A stretch of 64,000 bases of DNA from DATAOG01 sp963757395. Lineage in GTDB: Bacteria; Pseudomonadota; Alphaproteobacteria; Geminicoccales; Geminicoccaceae. Shown here piece by piece: positions 25,502-33,374 of the stretch. Position numbers and translations under genes: made by a program. Numbering within the stretch: position 1 is the first letter of the stretch; every line of letters begins with the position of its first letter. The notes under the pieces were generated by a model. It saw only the letters and a program-made list of their open reading frames with translations. It was not told the DNA's origin and searched no databases. The stretch is taken from assembly GCA_963757395.1 (NCBI GenBank), contig CAVWRK010000010.1, positions 372,001-436,000 on the forward strand, read 5' to 3'.

Positions 25502-25744
25502 ATGGGCATCATCTGGACCCTGATCATCGGCCTGCTGGCCGGCATCGTCGCCAAATTCCTGATGCCGGGGCGCGACCCCGGCGGCTTCATCATCACGATG
25601 CTGCTGGGCGTCGCCGGCGCCTTCGTCGCGACCTACCTCGGCCAGGCGATCGGCTGGTACCAGGCGGGCCAGGGGGCCGGCTTCATCGGCGCCGTGGTCG
25701 GCGCGATCATCCTCCTGGTCGTCTATCGCCTCGTGAAACGCTGA
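25502..25744 (+). CDS. GlsB/YeaQ/YmgE-family membrane protein
   Basis: An 80-residue membrane protein: MGIIWTLIIGLLAGIVAKFL, MPGRDPGGFIITMLLGVAGA, FIGAVVGAIILLVVYRLVKR. Three spans with the conserved IIGLLAGxxAxxLMPG and GG-F-I-x-T-x-LLG-x-x-GA pattern of the transglycosylase-associated protein family (named from weak similarity; no proven catalytic role, general-stress linked). The ATG follows GGAGAC with a short spacer. A divergent paralogue lies at 26514-26765. The DNA 25319-25501 between this gene and the dehydrogenase is the divergent promoter region. Confidence 0.9.
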   Translation: MGIIWTLIIGLLAGIVAKFLMPGRDPGGFIITMLLGVAGAFVATYLGQAIGWYQAGQGAGFIGAVVGAIILLVVYRLVKR

Positions 25745-25753
25745 CCCGGAGGC

Positions 25754-25788
25754 GGCGATCGCCAGGCATCTCGCGCCCGGCGATCGCC
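25754..25788. terminator. Hairpin after the GlsB-like gene
   Basis: GGCGATCGCC occurs at 25754-25763 and 25779-25788; the unit is self-complementary, so the copies can pair as a 10-bp stem with a 15-base loop. It starts 10 bases after the stop codon at 25744, a terminator-like position, but no T-run follows. Confidence 0.45.
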
Positions 25789-25812
25789 ATGAGGTCGTCG
25801 CGTACGCTCGCG

Positions 25813-26155
25813 AAGATTATCGCGCTGCCCATGGGAACGGCGGGGCTTTCCTCGGGGTGGGCGGCTACCATCATCATGTCGGGCTGAATACGGTCAAGAG
25901 TCAGGGCGGTGTTGCTCCGCCTGAAGAATATACGGGCCTCCATCACGTCGGATTCGCCCGAACCGCAAGAGTTTGGCGATCGCTGTTCGGCGGGTGCTCG
26001 ACGCCGGGATCACATTGGTGCACAAGGCGCATCACGGCGTAAGTGAAGCCGTTTACTTTCGTGACCCGGATGGGAACGTCATTGAGATTTATTGGGACCT
26101 ACCCCAAGAGGAATGGCCAGTCGGCGGAAATGAGAGGCTCGCCATGGTGGGATGA
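25813..26155 (+). pseudogene. VOC/glyoxalase-family gene, middle and C-terminal part
   Basis: Frame 1 reads AAHGNGGAFLGVGGYHHHVG, LNTVKSQGGVAPPEEYTGLH, HVGF; after a frameshift near 25970 frame 3 reads LAIAVRRVLDAGITLVHKAH, HGVSEAVYFRDPDGNVIEIY, WDLPQEEWP. The blocks GGYHHHxGLNTW and HGVSEAxYxRDPDGNxxExYWD are typical of the catechol-2,3-dioxygenase-like VOC family. The N-terminal domain is absent, and there is no start. A matching N-terminal fragment lies about 300 bases away on the other strand. Confidence 0.75.
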
Positions 26156-26329
26156 ACCGCTTGACCTCGACGGCCTTCTTGCAGAGCTTGACTAAAGAGA
26201 CCTAAGCCCAGCCGAACTGACCGCTGCTCGCCCTGCACTCGAAAATCGGCCGGCGACAGGGGTAAAAATCGGGAGGATGACGCCAGGTCTCCTCGGATCC
26301 GTCCTCCAGCAACGGTATCGCCTTCGGCA

Positions 26330-26436
26330 CAGCTCGGCCGCCGGCACGATCCGTAGAACGCGATGGACCGTTCAAGATCCGAAACCTTGAGATTCACGTG
26401 CCCCACCCGTGCCGCAGGATCGATTTCGGACGCCAT
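26330..26436 (-). pseudogene. VOC-family N-terminal fragment (opposite strand)
   Basis: From ATG 26436 (GGAGAG upstream) the minus strand encodes MASEIDPAARVGHVNLKVSD followed by LERSIAFYG, a standard VOC N-terminus with the metal-binding His in VGHVNLKV. The sequence then loses similarity at about 26345. The open frame continues without family features. It could be the missing front of the VOC fragment at 25813-26155, separated by an inversion. The stretch 26156-26330 contains no gene that I can support. Confidence 0.6.
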
Positions 26437-26513
26437 GATCTCTCCGCCCAGCCTGTGCCTGGCTATGCCCTTAGTAAAACAGAGCCAGAACGCCGCCGGC
26501 CGTGCGGGGCCGC

Positions 26514-26765
26514 TCAGGCGCGCTTGACCAGGCCCACTATGAACAGCAGCACGCAGGCACCGACCACGGCCGTGATCAGCGACCCGATCAAGCCGCCGGC
26601 GGTGATGCCGAGCAGACCGAACACGAAGCCGCCGATCAGCGCGCCGACGATCCCGACGATGATGTTGCCGATCAGGCCGAACCCGCCCCCTTTCATGATG
26701 TTGCCGGCTATCCAACCGGCGATGGCGCCGATGACCAACCAGAGAACGATGCCGATCGGGTCCAT
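26514..26765 (-). CDS. GlsB/YeaQ/YmgE-family membrane protein (second)
   Basis: An 83-residue membrane protein MDPIGIVLWLVIGAIAGWIA, GNIMKGGGFGLIGNIIVGIV, GALIGGFVFGLLGI, ending VLLFIVGLVKRA. It has the family's IGAIAGWxAGxIMKGGGFG and GNIIVGIVGAxxGG blocks, which are closer to the typical YeaQ pattern than the copy at 25502. Three to four hydrophobic spans. The ATG 26765 is preceded by GAGGAAACGG. These proteins are often induced by general or envelope stress in proteobacteria, but nothing in the sequence shows regulation here. Confidence 0.9.
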   Translation of the reverse strand: MDPIGIVLWLVIGAIAGWIAGNIMKGGGFGLIGNIIVGIVGALIGGFVFGLLGITAGGLIGSLITAVVGACVLLFIVGLVKRA

Positions 26766-26916
26766 GATCCGTTTCCTCGTTTACCCGACATTTCTCACAT
26801 GCCGGCTCCTCGATACCGACTATGCGCCGCGCCAGCGCCGCAGACAACGCTGCCGAGACCGGAACGCCGGCAAACCGGGTAAAATCGTCACCAGACATTC
26901 GACCGATCCGGGGACC

Positions 26917-27078
26917 ATGATCGCTATCCCGCAGCTACGTCGGCTCGTTGCCCTGGCACTCGCCGCGCCGATGTCCCTGATCGCCGGCTCCATCGGTGCC
27001 GCGCGCGCCGCCCTGGTCACCACCGAGCAGGCGCTCGAGGTGCTCGTAAGGGCGGCCCGCCGGCGACCAGTCTCATGA
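26917..27078 (+). pseudogene. Truncated PA2779-like gene, copy 1
   Basis: ATG 26917 encodes MIAIPQLRRLVALALAAPMS, LIAGSIGAARAALVTTEQAL, E and then VLVRAARRRPVS and a stop. The first 41 residues match the intact gene at 29891 (signal peptide to ALVTTEQALE); the rest of the protein is lost. The 3' end overlaps the SPOR-domain gene on the other strand. It probably encodes only an exported scrap, if expressed. Confidence 0.75.
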
Positions 27079-28065
27079 CCCATGGGGCTCGACGAACATG
27101 CAGTCGGCGCCGCCGCGCTTCAATTCGGCGCATGTCGTTCTAGCCTCGTCGGCGGTGTCGAACGGGCCGACTTGCAAGAGATGCAGTTTGCCACTCTGCT
27201 CGATCAACGGGCCTTTCGACCCCAAAATCTGACCATACCGTACGCGAAGTTCCTGCCACATCTGCTCAGCCGTGCCCTCGGCGCTCAGTGCAGCGAGTTG
27301 AACTCGATAGTCCGCCCGACCGTGGCGAGGTGCGCTCTGTCGGATGGCCTGGATCGTGGTCGGCCGGCGCGACTCGACGGAAGCCGCAGCCTTGTCATCG
27401 GTCCTCGGTTGGACCTGAAATACGGTATCAAGCGCTGCAGAAGGTCCAGAGAGAGGGTCGGGGGCATGCGCGGATGTGACCTCGACCGGATCGCCCGTTC
27501 GCGCTCTGGTATTCGGTCCAAATGTAGCTGGGCGGTACTGAACCAGATGCGGGCCATCGTCGATAGCTAGCTTCCGGTCGTCACCAGGCGAAACGGAGTG
27601 ATTGTCCGGCAAAATTGTGGATTTCGAATCTTTCGGCCTCGTCAATCCAATCGGGTGAACCATGGGTTTTGGGAGATTCTGGTCGGTTGTCGGGCCTTCG
27701 ACTTGGGTCCCTTGGGAGACGCCATCTCCTGATAGATAGGATTTGACGGAGGCAAGAATGTAAGGACTTACAGCTACTGCGCCCGACAACGCCACTCCGA
27801 GGCAGAAGAGTCCAAAAAACATCCTCGGCCGAAGGTCTTTAGTCGGCAGCATGACCGTCGTTGGTGGAGTGATATTCAGTGGCAAAGAATGACTCGGGTC
27901 ATCAGATGGCATCAAGTGATGCCGCCTGCCGGTTTGATGTGCTGCCGATATTGCAGCCAGAAATCTCGGAAACTTGGGTTCAAGAGCAGCTGTACCACGC
28001 CGTATCTTGGGCTCACAGTTGGCGACGGTTCTTGCTCGCAGGCCGAGCTTGTGCACGGACGACAT
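27073..28065 (-). CDS. SPOR-domain membrane protein, copy 1
   Basis: A 330-residue protein: cytoplasmic N-terminus of about 80 residues, one membrane span MFFGLFCLGVALSGAVAVSP (about 82-101), a low-complexity linker rich in P/S/T/D, and a C-terminal SPOR domain ADYRVQLAALSAEGTAEQMW, LLQVGPFDTADEARTTCAEL, KRGGADCMFVEP. SPOR domains bind denuded peptidoglycan glycans, often at the septum, so a division or wall role is likely by family. The lower G+C of the linker and N-terminus differs from neighbouring genes. A close paralogue follows at 28638-29630. Confidence 0.85.
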   Translation of the reverse strand: MSSVHKLGLRARTVANCEPKIRRGTAALEPKFPRFLAAISAAHQTGRRHHLMPSDDPSHSLPLNITPPTTVMLPTKDLRPRMFFGLFCLGVALSGAVAVSPYILASVKSYLSGDGVSQGTQVEGPTTDQNLPKPMVHPIGLTRPKDSKSTILPDNHSVSPGDDRKLAIDDGPHLVQYRPATFGPNTRARTGDPVEVTSAHAPDPLSGPSAALDTVFQVQPRTDDKAAASVESRRPTTIQAIRQSAPRHGRADYRVQLAALSAEGTAEQMWQELRVRYGQILGSKGPLIEQSGKLHLLQVGPFDTADEARTTCAELKRGGADCMFVEPHGS

Positions 28066-28265
28066 GATCTATCCCCCTGTCGTTGCGTGAAGGCCTCTTT
28101 GGTTACTGTGATCAGGCTAACATCATGGTGTCTCTGTAAACCTGACATTGTGGAGTACTTCCAAAGGAGGAGACGGGAATCGTCGATGGCAGCGGTGTCG
28201 GGCTGGTCGCTACAGGGGCGCTGTAGCTTTGAATTGCTTTAACCCTGCGCGATTTAGAACGCGGC

Positions 28266-28280
28266 GCGCACCTGGTGCGC
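28266..28280. promoter_or_regulatory. Conserved palindrome GCGCACC-T-GGTGCGC
   Basis: A 7-bp perfect inverted repeat about one base, in the divergent region between a SPOR gene and a PA2779-like start. The identical 15-mer lies at 29829-29843 in the second unit, 48 bases before the intact PA2779 start. It is a candidate operator; conservation may also simply reflect the recent duplication. Confidence 0.35.
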
Positions 28281-28327
28281 CTGGAGTCGAGGATCCAGCC
28301 AACCGCCGTCTGGGGAATGCACTCGCC

Positions 28328-28519
28328 ATGATCGCTATCCCGCAGCTACGTCGGCTCGTCGCCCCGGCTCTCGCCGCGATGATGTTCCTGACCGCCGGGC
28401 CGATCGATGCCGCGCGCGCCGCGCTGGTCACCCCCTGGCAGGTGATCAAGCGGTCGGCGCAGGTCGATGCGCGCGGAAAAGGTGAGGGCGGTCCTCGCGC
28501 GAAATCAGAGCGGGCGTGA
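28328..28519 (+). pseudogene. Truncated PA2779-like gene, copy 2
   Basis: ATG 28328 encodes MIAIPQLRRLVAPALAAMMF, LTAGPIDAARAALVT, then diverges (PWQVIKRSAQVDARGKGEGG) and stops at 28519. The signal peptide and AQVDAR block align with the intact gene at 29891 (AALVTTEQ, AAQVDARARV), so this copy is damaged a little later than copy 1. The following DNA to 28637 shows no gene. Confidence 0.7.
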
Positions 28520-28637
28520 TGCCAGCGCCCATCGGAGACGACCCCGGTTGCCAGTGCGTTGGCTACAAGTGCCGGAGATCGTCATTTCGAACGCGGTCGG
28601 ACAGGCGCTCGTGAGGGTGGCCCTCCGGCGGCCAGCT

Positions 28638-29630
28638 TCATGAGCCATGAGGCTCCACTAACAGGCAGTCGGTGCCGCCACGCTTCAATTCGGCGCACGC
28701 AGTTTTAGCCTCGTCCGCCGTGTCGAACGGGCCGACTTGCAAAAGATGCAGTTGGCCACGCTGCTCGATCAACGGGCTTTTAGATCCCAAAATCGGACCA
28801 TACTGTGCGCGAAGTTCTTGCCACATCTGCTCAGCCGCGCCCTTGGCGCTGAGTGCAGCCAGTTGAACTCGATAGTCCGCCCCGCCATGGCGAGATGCGC
28901 TCGGTCGGATGGCCCGGATCATGGTCGGCCGGGGCGACTGCCCGGAAGCCGCGGCCCTGTCATCGGTCCTCGCCTGGACCTGATATACGGTATCAAGCGC
29001 TGCAGAAGGTCCAGAGAGAGCGTCGGGGGCATGCGCGGACGTGACCTCGACCGGATCACCCGTTGGTTCGCTGGCATTCAGCCCGAACGCAGCTGGGCGG
29101 TACTGAACTGCATGTGCGCCGTCGTCGACCGCTAGATGTCGGTCGTCATCTGGCGAAACCGAGTGATCGTCCGGCACAACCGGAGATTTCGAATCTTTCG
29201 GGCTCGTCGATCCAATGGGATGAACGATGGGTTTCGGGAGATCCTTGTCGGGTATTGGGCCTTCCACTTGCGTTCCTTGCGAGGTTCCGACTCCTGATAG
29301 ATAGGTTTTGACGGAGCCAACAATGTAAGGGCTCACGGCGACCGCGCCCGACAACGCCGCTCCAAGGCAGAAGAGCCCAAAAAGCACCCTCGGCCCAAAA
29401 TCCTTCGTCGGGAATATGACTGTCGTTGGCGGGGGAGTATTCAGTGGCAAAGAATGACTCGCGTCATCGGATGGCATCAAGTGATGCTCTCTGCCGGTTT
29501 GCTGTGCCGTCGATACCGCAACGAGGAACCTTGGGAAATTAGGTCCAGGAGTAGCTGTGCCACGCTGTGGCTTGGCCTCACCTCTGGTGCCGACCTTTGT
29601 CTGCAGGGCGAGTTTGTGCATGGACGACAT
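28638..29630 (-). CDS. SPOR-domain membrane protein, copy 2
   Basis: A 330-residue paralogue of 27073-28065 with the same architecture: N-terminal region MSSMHKLALQTKVGTRGEAK, a span VLFGLFCLGAALSGAVAVSP, a P/S/D-rich linker and a SPOR domain ADYRVQLAALSAKGAAEQMW, LHLLQVGPFDTADEAKTACA, ELKRGGTDCLLVEP. Both copies have the same length and the substitutions are spread and mostly conservative, with no stop or frameshift, so both have probably been kept functional after the tandem duplication. A peptidoglycan-binding role in the periplasm is inferred from the SPOR domain. Confidence 0.85.
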   Translation of the reverse strand: MSSMHKLALQTKVGTRGEAKPQRGTATPGPNFPRFLVAVSTAQQTGREHHLMPSDDASHSLPLNTPPPTTVIFPTKDFGPRVLFGLFCLGAALSGAVAVSPYIVGSVKTYLSGVGTSQGTQVEGPIPDKDLPKPIVHPIGSTSPKDSKSPVVPDDHSVSPDDDRHLAVDDGAHAVQYRPAAFGLNASEPTGDPVEVTSAHAPDALSGPSAALDTVYQVQARTDDRAAASGQSPRPTMIRAIRPSASRHGGADYRVQLAALSAKGAAEQMWQELRAQYGPILGSKSPLIEQRGQLHLLQVGPFDTADEAKTACAELKRGGTDCLLVEPHGS

Positions 29631-29890
29631 GATCTATTCTCCTGCCGTTGCGTGAAGGCCCCTTTGGTTATCGTGATAAGACTAGCACCACGGTGTCTCT
29701 GTAAACCTGGCATTGCGGATTACTTCCAAAGGAGGAGACCGGATCGTCGATGGCACGGTGCGAGGCTGGTCGCTACAGGGGCACTGCAGCTTTGAAATCT
29801 TTTAACCCTGGGCGGGTTAGATGGCGGCGCGCACCTGGTGCGCCTGGATGCGAGGATCCAGCTCACCGCCGCCTGGGGAATGTTTTCGCC

Positions 29891-30304
29891 ATGATCGCTC
29901 TCCCGCCGCTACGTCGGTTCGTGGCTCTCGCGCTCGCCGCGGTGATGTTCGTGCTCACCGGGCCGATCGATGCCGCGCGCGCCGCCCTCGTCACCACCGA
30001 GCAGGCGCTCGAGCCGGCGGCGCAGGTGGATGCGCGCGCGCGCGTGAGCGCCTTCCTCGCCCGTGACGACGTCCGCCAGCAGATGGTGGCGCTCGGCGTC
30101 GATCCGGTCGCGGCCGCCACGCGGGTTGCCAGCCTGTCGGATGCCGAGGTCCAGAAGATCGCCGGCCAGCTCGACCGGCTGCCAGCGGGTGGCGACGGCG
30201 CGATCGCGGCGGTGCTCGGCGCCGCCCTGTTCATCTTCCTGGTGCTGCTGATCACGGACATTCTCGGTTTGACCCACGTCTTCCCGTTCATCAACCACCA
30301 CTAG
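29891..30304 (+). CDS. PA2779-family exported protein
   Basis: A 137-residue protein with signal peptide MIALPPLRRFVALALAAVMF and cleavage near ARAAL, a central helical part QVDARARVSAFLARDDVRQQ, MVALGVDPVAAATRVASLSD and a C-terminal membrane span AIAAVLGAALFIFLVLLITD followed by ILGLTHVFPF. This matches the PA2779 family, which is regularly encoded directly before a PA2778-type cysteine peptidase, as here (8-base gap). The role is unknown; the pairing suggests that it anchors or is processed by the peptidase. Two truncated copies lie upstream in the tandem duplication. Confidence 0.85.
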   Translation: MIALPPLRRFVALALAAVMFVLTGPIDAARAALVTTEQALEPAAQVDARARVSAFLARDDVRQQMVALGVDPVAAATRVASLSDAEVQKIAGQLDRLPAGGDGAIAAVLGAALFIFLVLLITDILGLTHVFPFINHH

Positions 30305-30312
30305 TCGAGACG

Positions 30313-31434
30313 ATGCCGCTTTGGCGTCCGGGCCTGGTGGCTCTGGCCGCAGCCGGGCTCGCCGCCTGCGCGACCCCGGCCGCGGTCGAGCGGGCTGAGC
30401 TGCGCCCCGCCCTGCCGGAGCGGGCCGAGGTCGCGGGCGTGCCGTTCGAGCCGCAGGACGCGTTCCATTGCGGGCCGGCGGCGCTCGCGATGGCGCTCAC
30501 CTGGTCGGGTCCCGCGGTCACCCAGGCCGAGCTGGTGCCGGCGGTCTATACGCCCGGGCGCGAAGGCACGCTTGAGGCCGACCTGCTGGCCGCCGCGAGG
30601 AGCCATGGCCGGCTCGCGGTCCCGGTCGCCGACCTCGGCGATCTGCTGGCCGAGCTCGCGGCCGGCCACCCGGTCCTGGTGCTCCAGAACCTCGGCCTCG
30701 ACTGGTGGCCGGTCTGGCACTACGCGGTCGCCGTCGGCTACGACCGGGCGGCGGGCGATCTGGTGCTGCGTTCCGGCCCGGAGGCCCGGCAGCAGCTCGC
30801 GCTCGCGACCTTCGAGTACACCTGGGCGCGGTCCGGGCATTGGGGGCTCGTGATCCTGCCGCCCGACCTGCTGCCGGCGACCGCCGACGAGGCAGCCGTC
30901 GTGCGCGCCGCCGCCGCGCTCGAGCGGACCGGCCATCTCGCGGCCGCGAGGGTCGCCTACGACGCCATCCTCGAGCGCTGGCCACACAGCCGCGGCGCGC
31001 TCCTCGGCCGCGGCAACGCCCGCTACGCCGAGCGCGACCTCGCGGGCGCCGAGAGCGCGTTCCGCCGGGCCGTCGCGGCCGATCCCGAAAGCGGCGCCGC
31101 CTGGAACAACCTCGCCGAGGTCCTGCTCGCGCAGGGCCAGCCCGATGCCGCGCTCGGAGCGGCCAGGCGGGCGGTCGAGCTCGGCGGCCCGCTGGCCGCG
31201 ACCTACCGGACGACGCTCGACCAGGTCCGGGCCGCGACCCCGGCACTGCCGCCGTCCCCACTTCCGGGCGCGGCTCGCGACCGGTCCCGAGCCAGCCGCC
31301 CGCATCGCCGCCCGCTGAGCGCCTCTGCCGCCGCCCTCCCATGGGGGCTGGTCAAGCCCCGCTTCGCCCGCCAGGATGCGCCTCCACACAAATCCGACCT
31401 CGCTCCGGTCGGACCCGGCTTGGGGAGGTGCCAC
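30313..31434 (+). CDS. PA2778-family C39-like cysteine peptidase with TPR, open into ghrA
   Basis: A lipoprotein-type start MPLWRPGLVALAAAGLAACA (lipobox LAAC, Cys near residue 19), then a papain-like C39 domain with the catalytic Cys in DAFHCGPAALAMALTW and His in WWPVWHYAVAVGYD. TPR-like repeats follow: AARVAYDAILERWPHSRGAL, AWNNLAEVLLAQGQPDAALG. The domain set equals PA2778-type proteins of about 300 residues. There is no stop in this frame before ghrA at 31435; a +1 shift near 31275 would end the protein at TGA 31316 with a plausible tail RLATGPEPAARIAAR. A frameshift is more likely than a true 682-residue fusion. Confidence 0.8.
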
Positions 31435-32361
31435 GTGGCCCTGCTGTTTCTCAGCCCCGACGATCCGGCCGAGGCCTGGCGCGACGAGCTCCTTGCCCGC
31501 ATGCCCGAGCTCGAGGTCCGGATCTGGCCCGCGCTCGGCGAGCCCGCCGCGATCGAGACCGCCCTGGTCTGGCGGCCGCCGCAAGGCGCGCTCGCCCGCT
31601 TGCCGAACCTCAAGGCGATCCTCTCGCTCGGCGCCGGCATCGAGGGCCTGATCGCCGACCCGACCCTCCCGGACGTGCCGATCGCGCGCATGGTCGACCC
31701 CTCGCTCGCCCGCACGATGACCGAGTACGTCCTGCTCGCCGTGCTCCGCCACCACCGCGAGTTCGACGCCTTCGAGCGCGCCCAGCGCGCGCGGACCTGG
31801 GCCTACCGCTTCCCGCCGCAGGCCGCCGATCGCCGCATCGGCATCATGGGCCTGGGCGAGCTCGGCGCCGCCGTCGCCCGCGAGCTCGCGGCGCACGGCT
31901 TCCCCATCCTCGGCTGGAGCCGCACCCCCAAAGCCATCGCCGGCGTCACCAGCTACGCCGGCCGCAGCGAGCTGCACGCCTTCCTGCACCAGGCCGACAT
32001 CCTGGTCTGCCTCCTACCCCTCACGGCCGAGACCCGCGGCATCCTGGACGCCGAAACCTTCGCGGCCCTCCCCCACGGCGCTTACCTGATCAACGTCGCC
32101 CGCGGCGCCCACCTCGTCGAGCCCGACCTCCTCGCAGCCCTCGACTGCGACCACCTCGCCGGCGCCACGCTCGATGTCTTCCACACCGAGCCGCTGCCGC
32201 CCGAAAACCCGCTCTGGGCCCATCCCAAAGTCCTGATCACGCCCCACATCGCGAGCTACTCGCTGCCCGCGACCGCCGCCGACGGCGTCGTCGAGAACAT
32301 CCGCCGCGCGCTCGCCGGCCAGCCGCTTCGCCACCAGGTCGACCGCGCGCGCGGCTATTGA
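31435..32361 (+). CDS. ghrA: Glyoxylate/hydroxypyruvate reductase A-like D-2-hydroxyacid dehydrogenase
   Basis: A 308-residue NAD(P)H-dependent 2-hydroxyacid dehydrogenase. GTG 31435 (MALLFLSPDDPAEAWRDELL when started) is preceded by GGGGAGG and matches the family start, although the upstream peptidase frame is open into it. Rossmann motif IGIMGLGELGAAVARELAAH (about 140-159), catalytic Arg in LINVARGAHLVEPDLL, Glu in FHTEPLPPENPLW and His in VLITPHIASYS. It reduces glyoxylate or hydroxypyruvate in the cytoplasm. Its start site and independence from the peptidase gene are inferred from the ribosome site and family length. Confidence 0.88.
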   Translation: MALLFLSPDDPAEAWRDELLARMPELEVRIWPALGEPAAIETALVWRPPQGALARLPNLKAILSLGAGIEGLIADPTLPDVPIARMVDPSLARTMTEYVLLAVLRHHREFDAFERAQRARTWAYRFPPQAADRRIGIMGLGELGAAVARELAAHGFPILGWSRTPKAIAGVTSYAGRSELHAFLHQADILVCLLPLTAETRGILDAETFAALPHGAYLINVARGAHLVEPDLLAALDCDHLAGATLDVFHTEPLPPENPLWAHPKVLITPHIASYSLPATAADGVVENIRRALAGQPLRHQVDRARGY

Positions 32362-32462
32362 CCAGCTTTCCCACCAGGCGCGCGCCCGGCAGCCGCGCCC
32401 GCTCCCCGACCTATCCCGAATTTCCCGGTACGGAGAAACCCGACCGCTGGAGACGGCCCGCC

Positions 32463-32792
32463 ATGCGCATCCCCGCCCTGCTTGCCCTCGCCCTCACGCT
32501 CACCGCCTGCGCCAACGAGCGCGCGAGCGACGTCCTCCCCGGCGAGCGCTCCGCGACCGGCACCGCGCGCCAGCTGATCAACGCCGCCGGCACGCCCGTC
32601 TACGCGGTCGTCAAGGGCGCCAGCTGCGTCGCAACCGGCGTGATCGCGATCCCCGCCGCGACCGTCTTCCAGGTCACCGGCCTGCCCCAGGACCGGGGCC
32701 TCGCCGACGACACCTACCGGGTCGTCGGCCGCACCTGCGGCGGCTCCTACATCCTCGGCGCGCCACCCGAGGACGTCCCCCCGAGCGAGTGA
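32463..32792 (+). CDS. Small lipoprotein of unknown function
   Basis: A 109-residue protein with a short signal peptide MRIPALLALALTLTACANER (lipobox LTAC, Cys at about residue 16). The mature part contains ATGTARQLINAAGTPVYAVV, KGASCVATGVIAIPAATVFQ and a C-terminal GGSYILGAPPEDVPPSE. Two cysteines after the lipidation site (ASC, RTC) may form a disulfide. I know similar 100-residue alphaproteobacterial lipoproteins only as hypothetical. It lies about 100 bases after ghrA in the same direction, and ends at the same base where the convergent SLATT gene ends. Confidence 0.7.
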   Translation: MRIPALLALALTLTACANERASDVLPGERSATGTARQLINAAGTPVYAVVKGASCVATGVIAIPAATVFQVTGLPQDRGLADDTYRVVGRTCGGSYILGAPPEDVPPSE

Positions 32793-33374
32793 TCAACCCG
32801 CCCCGGGATCGGCTGATTTCCCACCCGCTCCAGTCGCACCGCCCGGCGTGCCACCGTCCGCCTCACCGCGATCCGGCCGCCCGCCGCCGGCCCGGCTCTG
32901 CCAGTAGATCTGCTGCTCCTCGGCGATGATCTGCTCGATCGCCTCGACGAACCGCAGATAGGCCTGGTCCTCGTCTGCAACCTCCCGATAGGGGCCGGCG
33001 CCATTGATATACAAACGATACTCGCGCTTCATCCGCTCCGACGCCTTGCGATAGCCCTGCCAGGTCTCCTCGAAATTCCAGATCCGCTCGGCCCCCTTGG
33101 CCAGGACCACGATCAGGCCGAGCGCGGCGGTGCCAAGCTTCACCCAAAAATTGCCCGGGACGACCTGGACGACGGTCGTCAGCCCGCCGGCCGCCAGCAC
33201 GGTGACCGCGAGCGCCTGCGACCACCATTTGTAGCGGCTCGCCCTCTTGCTGTACCAGCCGCGCTGGTTTTCCAGATGTTTGCCGAGATACTGCTCGGCG
33301 CGCCCGATCCGCCCGGCCGTGCGCTCGTCGACCGCCGCCCCAGGCACTGTCCCTTCGGTCCCCATGGCGGTCAT
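32793..33374 (-). CDS. DUF4231/SLATT-type two-span membrane protein
   Basis: A 193-residue protein. An N-terminal basic segment RAEQYLGKHLENQRGWYSKR and ASRYKWWSQ leads into two spans, ALAVTVLAAGGLTTVVQVV and FWVKLGTAALGLIVVLAKG, then a soluble helical part ERIWNFEETWQGYRKASERM, KREYRLYINGAGPY, AIEQIIAEEQQIYW. This layout is that of DUF4231 within the SLATT group, which is proposed to supply pore-forming effectors in bacterial conflict systems. ATG 33374 overlaps the stop of the upstream TIR-STAND-TPR gene by four bases, so they were one operon. It is itself unbroken. Confidence 0.75.
   Translation of the reverse strand: MTAMGTEGTVPGAAVDERTAGRIGRAEQYLGKHLENQRGWYSKRASRYKWWSQALAVTVLAAGGLTTVVQVVPGNFWVKLGTAALGLIVVLAKGAERIWNFEETWQGYRKASERMKREYRLYINGAGPYREVADEDQAYLRFVEAIEQIIAEEQQIYWQSRAGGGRPDRGEADGGTPGGATGAGGKSADPGAG

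Larger units (their letters stand above)
26917..29890. repeat. Tandem duplication of a PA2779-stump/SPOR-gene unit
   Basis: Two head-to-tail units each hold the 5' end of a PA2779-like gene (+), a divergent intergenic region and a complete SPOR-domain gene (-). The SPOR genes are 1565 bases apart; the PA2779 starts are at 26917, 28328 and 29891, the last being the intact gene. The unit after the second start retains about 150 extra bases missing from the first. The divergent regions 28066-28327 and 29631-29890 are also homologous and share GCGCACC-T-GGTGCGC (28266-28280, 29829-29843). Confidence 0.75.

Noticed and set aside
26156..26330. Open minus frame reading LLEDGSEETWRHPPDFYPCR and beyond
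   Set aside because: No start, interrupted by a stop, and no family recognised; not called a gene.
25502..26765. The two GlsB-like genes as ends of one duplicated block
   Set aside because: The proteins differ too much in sequence and lie in opposite orientation with unrelated flanks, so recent duplication is not supported.
30301..31989. 562-codon antisense frame over the peptidase/ghrA genes
   Set aside because: Composition of a complementary shadow; the plus strand has clear catalytic motifs.
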